The notes under the pieces are model-generated. The model searched no databases, was not told where the DNA came from, and was given only the letters and a program-made list of their open reading frames with translations. From NCBI GenBank assembly GCA_031265005.1, contig JAISDD010000056.1, positions 1-8,833 on the forward strand: DNA of 8,833 nucleotides, written 5' to 3'. Of this stretch, positions 6,497 to 8,833 are shown in pieces; positions within the stretch are counted from its first letter, which is position 1; each line of letters opens with the position of its first letter. The position numbers were made by a program, and so were the translations under genes. The DNA is from Syntrophomonadaceae bacterium (GTDB lineage Bacteria > Bacillota > Syntrophomonadia > Syntrophomonadales > Syntrophomonadaceae).

Positions 6497-6536
6497 CACT
6501 CTTTTAGGGAGAAAAAAGAAGGGGTGAAGTTTATAA

Positions 6537-8833
6537 ATGGCTCAAATGGTAAAGTATGGTCGTGTTGAGAGGCTAAGTTATTCACGTATTAAAGAACCGG
6601 TGGAATTGCCTAATTTAATTCAAGTGCAGTTAAGTTCATATCAATGGTTTTTAGATGTGGGGTTGCGTGAAGCGCTCAGCGAGGTGTTCCCTATTTCAGA
6701 TTTTACAGGGAACCTGGAATTGAATTTTATTGATTATAGTATGGGAGAACCCAAATATTCCGTACAGGAGTGTAAAGAAAGAGACGTTAGTTTTCAAGCC
6801 CCGCTGAAAATTAAAGTAAGATTGATCGACAAAGAAAACGGGGAAATAAAAGAATCCGACGTTTATATGGGAGATTTGCCCAAGATGACTGATAATGGCA
6901 CTTTTGTGATAAATGGAGCCGAAAGAGTGGTTGTGAGTCAATTGGTCAAGTCGCCGGGAGTGTATTTTAATGAGCGTTTTGATGTAGCCGGCAACCGGTT
7001 GTTCGGATCAACTATTATTCCCAACCGCGGCGCTTGGTTTGAATTGGAAATGGATAGCGGCGGCGCTATTTATACTCGTATCGATAAGACCAGGAAAATA
7101 CCGGTTACCGTTTTACTGAGGTCGATCGGTTTTGAAACCAATGATGAGATACTGAAACTATACGATAATGAAGAAGCAATACTTAAAACTTTGGAAAAAG
7201 ACCCGGCTAATAACCGTAAAGAAGCTTTAATTGAATTCTATCGCCGCCTTAGACCAGGAGAAATGGCTACGGAAGACGCGGCGGAACAATTGCTTAACAA
7301 TCTGTTTTTCGATTCAAGGCGTTATGATTTAGCCGCGGTCGGCAGATATAAGATTAATAAAAAGCTGGGGCTTGATATCCCCAACGAAGTTAGGTTTTTA
7401 ACAAAAGAGGACATAACTGCGACAATTGCATATATTTTGAAATTGATAAAAGGAGAAGGCCGGACGGACGTAATTGACCATTTGGGTAACCGGCGGCTGC
7501 GCTCTATTGGAGAATTGTTGCAGAATCAGTTCCGCACCGGTTTAGTGCGGATGGAACGAGTTGTCAGGGAAAGAATGAGTATTCATGATGTGGAAACCTT
7601 GACTCCGCAAGCGCTGATTAACATAAGACCGATTACGGCTGCTGTAAAAGAGTTTTTCGGCAGTTCACAATTATCTCAGTTTATGGATCAAACGAATCCT
7701 TTGGCGGAACTTACGCATAAAAGAAGGTTAAGCGCTTTAGGACCGGGAGGCCTGACCAGAGAAAGGGCAGGATTTCAGGTGCGGGATGTTCACCATTCAC
7801 ACTATGGGAGGATTTGCCCGATAGAAACGCCGGAAGGCCCAAATATTGGGTTGATCGGCTCTTTGGCTACTTTTGGCAGAGTCAATGATTTTGGGTTTAT
7901 TGAAACACCATATAGAAAAGTAAATAAAGAACTTAAAAAAGTAGAAGACGTTATACATTATCTGTCGGCGGATGAAGAGGATGAATTCATTGTAGCTCAA
8001 GCTAACGCGCCGCTCAGCGAAAGTGGATATTTTGTTGAAGAGCGGGTGGAAGCTCGTTATGGAGAAGAAATTTTTGAAGTTAATGTAAACAAAGCTGATT
8101 ATATGGACGTGTCACCCAAACAAGTTTTTAGCGTTGGCACTTCATTAATACCGTTTTTAGAAAACGACGACGCTAACCGCGCGCTGATGGGCGCTAATAT
8201 GCAAAGACAAGCGGTGCCTTTAATCAGAACAGATTCTCCTATTGTGGGAACCGGGTTGGAGTACAAAGCCGCTAAAGATTCGGGAGCAGTCGTGGTTTGT
8301 AAAAAAGGAGGACTAGTAAAAAGAGTCAGTGCCGACAGCATTGTGATAGAAAATGAGGACGGAGTTTTAGACCACTATCCTCTTATGAAATTTGTTCGTT
8401 CCAACCAAGGAACTTGTTATAATCAAAAGCCTATCGTCAAAGTGGGAGAAAGGGTTGAGGGAGATACCATCATCGCCGACGGGCCCAGCACCGACAAAGG
8501 CGAATTGGCTTTAGGAAGGAATGTTTTGGTGGCTTTTATGCCTTGGGAAGGGTACAACTATGAAGATGCCATTTTAATTTCTGAAAGACTGGTAAAAGAA
8601 GATGTGTTTACTTCCATTCATATCGAAGAATATGAATGCGAAGCCCGGGATACTAAGCTTGGACCGGAAGAGATTACCAGAGATATTCCTAACGTATCTG
8701 AAGATATGCTGAAAAACCTTGACGACAAGGGAGTTATCCGTGTGGGGGCGGAAGTACGCCCGGATGATATACTGGTGGGAAAAGTAACTCCAAAAGGAGA
8801 AACGGAATTGACGCCGGAAGAGCGCCTGCTGCG
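6537..8833 (+). CDS. rpoB: DNA-directed RNA polymerase beta subunit, 5' part (765 codons, cut by right edge)
   Basis: Beta subunit of RNA polymerase, forming one side of the active-site cleft and binding rifampicin. ATG 6537 follows AAGGGGTGA (6519-6527) at nine bases. The N-terminus [20 protein letters not shown] and the following protrusion domain match Bacillota RpoB ([33 protein letters not shown]). The rifampicin region starts at [13 protein letters not shown] (residue 373) and continues through [13 protein letters not shown]; residues equivalent to E. coli Asp516, His526 and Ser531 are D384, H394 and S399, all wild type, predicting a rifampicin-sensitive enzyme. Then come [29 protein letters not shown] (553) and [17 protein letters not shown] (668). 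The frame is intact to the edge, about two thirds of the usual length. H394 corresponds to H482 of B. subtilis, so about 88 residues are absent before it. They are missing between RYKINKKL (270) and [11 protein letters not shown] (313) in the lobe, as in the compact forms of some other bacteria. rplL does not precede it; rpoC would be expected downstream. Confidence 0.98.
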   Translation, partial: MAQMVKYGRVERLSYSRIKEPVELPNLIQVQLSSYQWFLDVGLREALSEVFPISDFTGNLELNFIDYSMGEPKYSVQECKERDVSFQAPLKIKVRLIDKENGEIKESDVYMGDLPKMTDNGTFVINGAERVVVSQLVKSPGVYFNERFDVAGNRLFGSTIIPNRGAWFELEMDSGGAIYTRIDKTRKIPVTVLLRSIGFETNDEILKLYDNEEAILKTLEKDPANNRKEALIEFYRRLRPGEMATEDAAEQLLNNLFFDSRRYDLAAVGRYKINKKLGLDIPNEVRFLTKEDITATIAYILKLIKGEGRTDVIDHLGNRRLRSIGELLQNQFRTGLVRMERVVRERMSIHDVETLTPQALINIRPITAAVKEFFGSSQLSQFMDQTNPLAELTHKRRLSALGPGGLTRERAGFQVRDVHHSHYGRICPIETPEGPNIGLIGSLATFGRVNDFGFIETPYRKVNKELKKVEDVIHYLSADEEDEFIVAQANAPLSESGYFVEERVEARYGEEIFEVNVNKADYMDVSPKQVFSVGTSLIPFLENDDANRALMGANMQRQAVPLIRTDSPIVGTGLEYKAAKDSGAVVVCKKGGLVKRVSADSIVIENEDGVLDHYPLMKFVRSNQGTCYNQKPIVKVGERVEGDTIIADGPSTDKGELALGRNVLVAFMPWEGYNYEDAILISERLVKEDVFTSIHIEEYECEARDTKLGPEEITRDIPNVSEDMLKNLDDKGVIRVGAEVRPDDILVGKVTPKGETELTPEERLL

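Noticed and set aside
6696..8341. Minus-strand ORFs inside rpoB (6696-6941, 7797-8000, 8099-8341)
   Set aside because: They lie opposite a highly conserved, uninterrupted rpoB frame and have no protein-like features.

Overview
The window looks like a low-to-medium GC Bacillota (Firmicutes) chromosome of the class Clostridia, probably a relative of the Peptococcaceae/Moorella group. Three things suggest this. The partial RpoB has the Bacillota-type rifampicin-region sequence, but it lacks the roughly 88-residue segment that Bacillus RpoB carries before that region. The secreted protein ends in three S-layer homology (SLH) domains. Ribosome binding sites are strong and G-rich. The genus cannot be fixed from this sequence.

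Minus strand, 1-5556: a cobalamin-regulated surface-protein operon, read right to left. It starts with a sigma-A-like promoter (5528-5556), followed by a cobalamin (B12) riboswitch aptamer (about 5232-5512) and an intrinsic terminator (5122-5163). Next is a 1284-residue secreted protein (1149-5003) built as DUF4430, FIVAR, alpha/alpha toroid, FIVAR, DUF4430, linker and three SLH domains. After a 57-base gap without a terminator comes a second secreted alpha/alpha-toroid protein (1-1091), cut by the left edge. An alpha/alpha toroid joined to a DUF4430 (transcobalamin C-terminal-like) domain is the architecture of animal intrinsic factor and transcobalamin. With the B12 riboswitch in front, the simplest reading is a bacterial cell-surface cobalamin or corrinoid capture system, made when B12 is scarce and anchored to the wall by SLH domains. 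That function is inferred; architecture and riboswitch are read from the sequence.

Middle, 5557-6369: about 0.8 kb of AT-rich DNA with no convincing gene. It contains a few hairpins and a 59-codon ORF that I do not accept as a gene.

Plus strand, 6370-8833: a promoter candidate, a leader of about 130 bases with a possible attenuator hairpin, and the first 765 codons of rpoB, cut by the right edge. In most bacteria rplL lies directly before rpoB. Here a divergent B12-regulated operon takes that place, so rpoB appears to have its own promoter.
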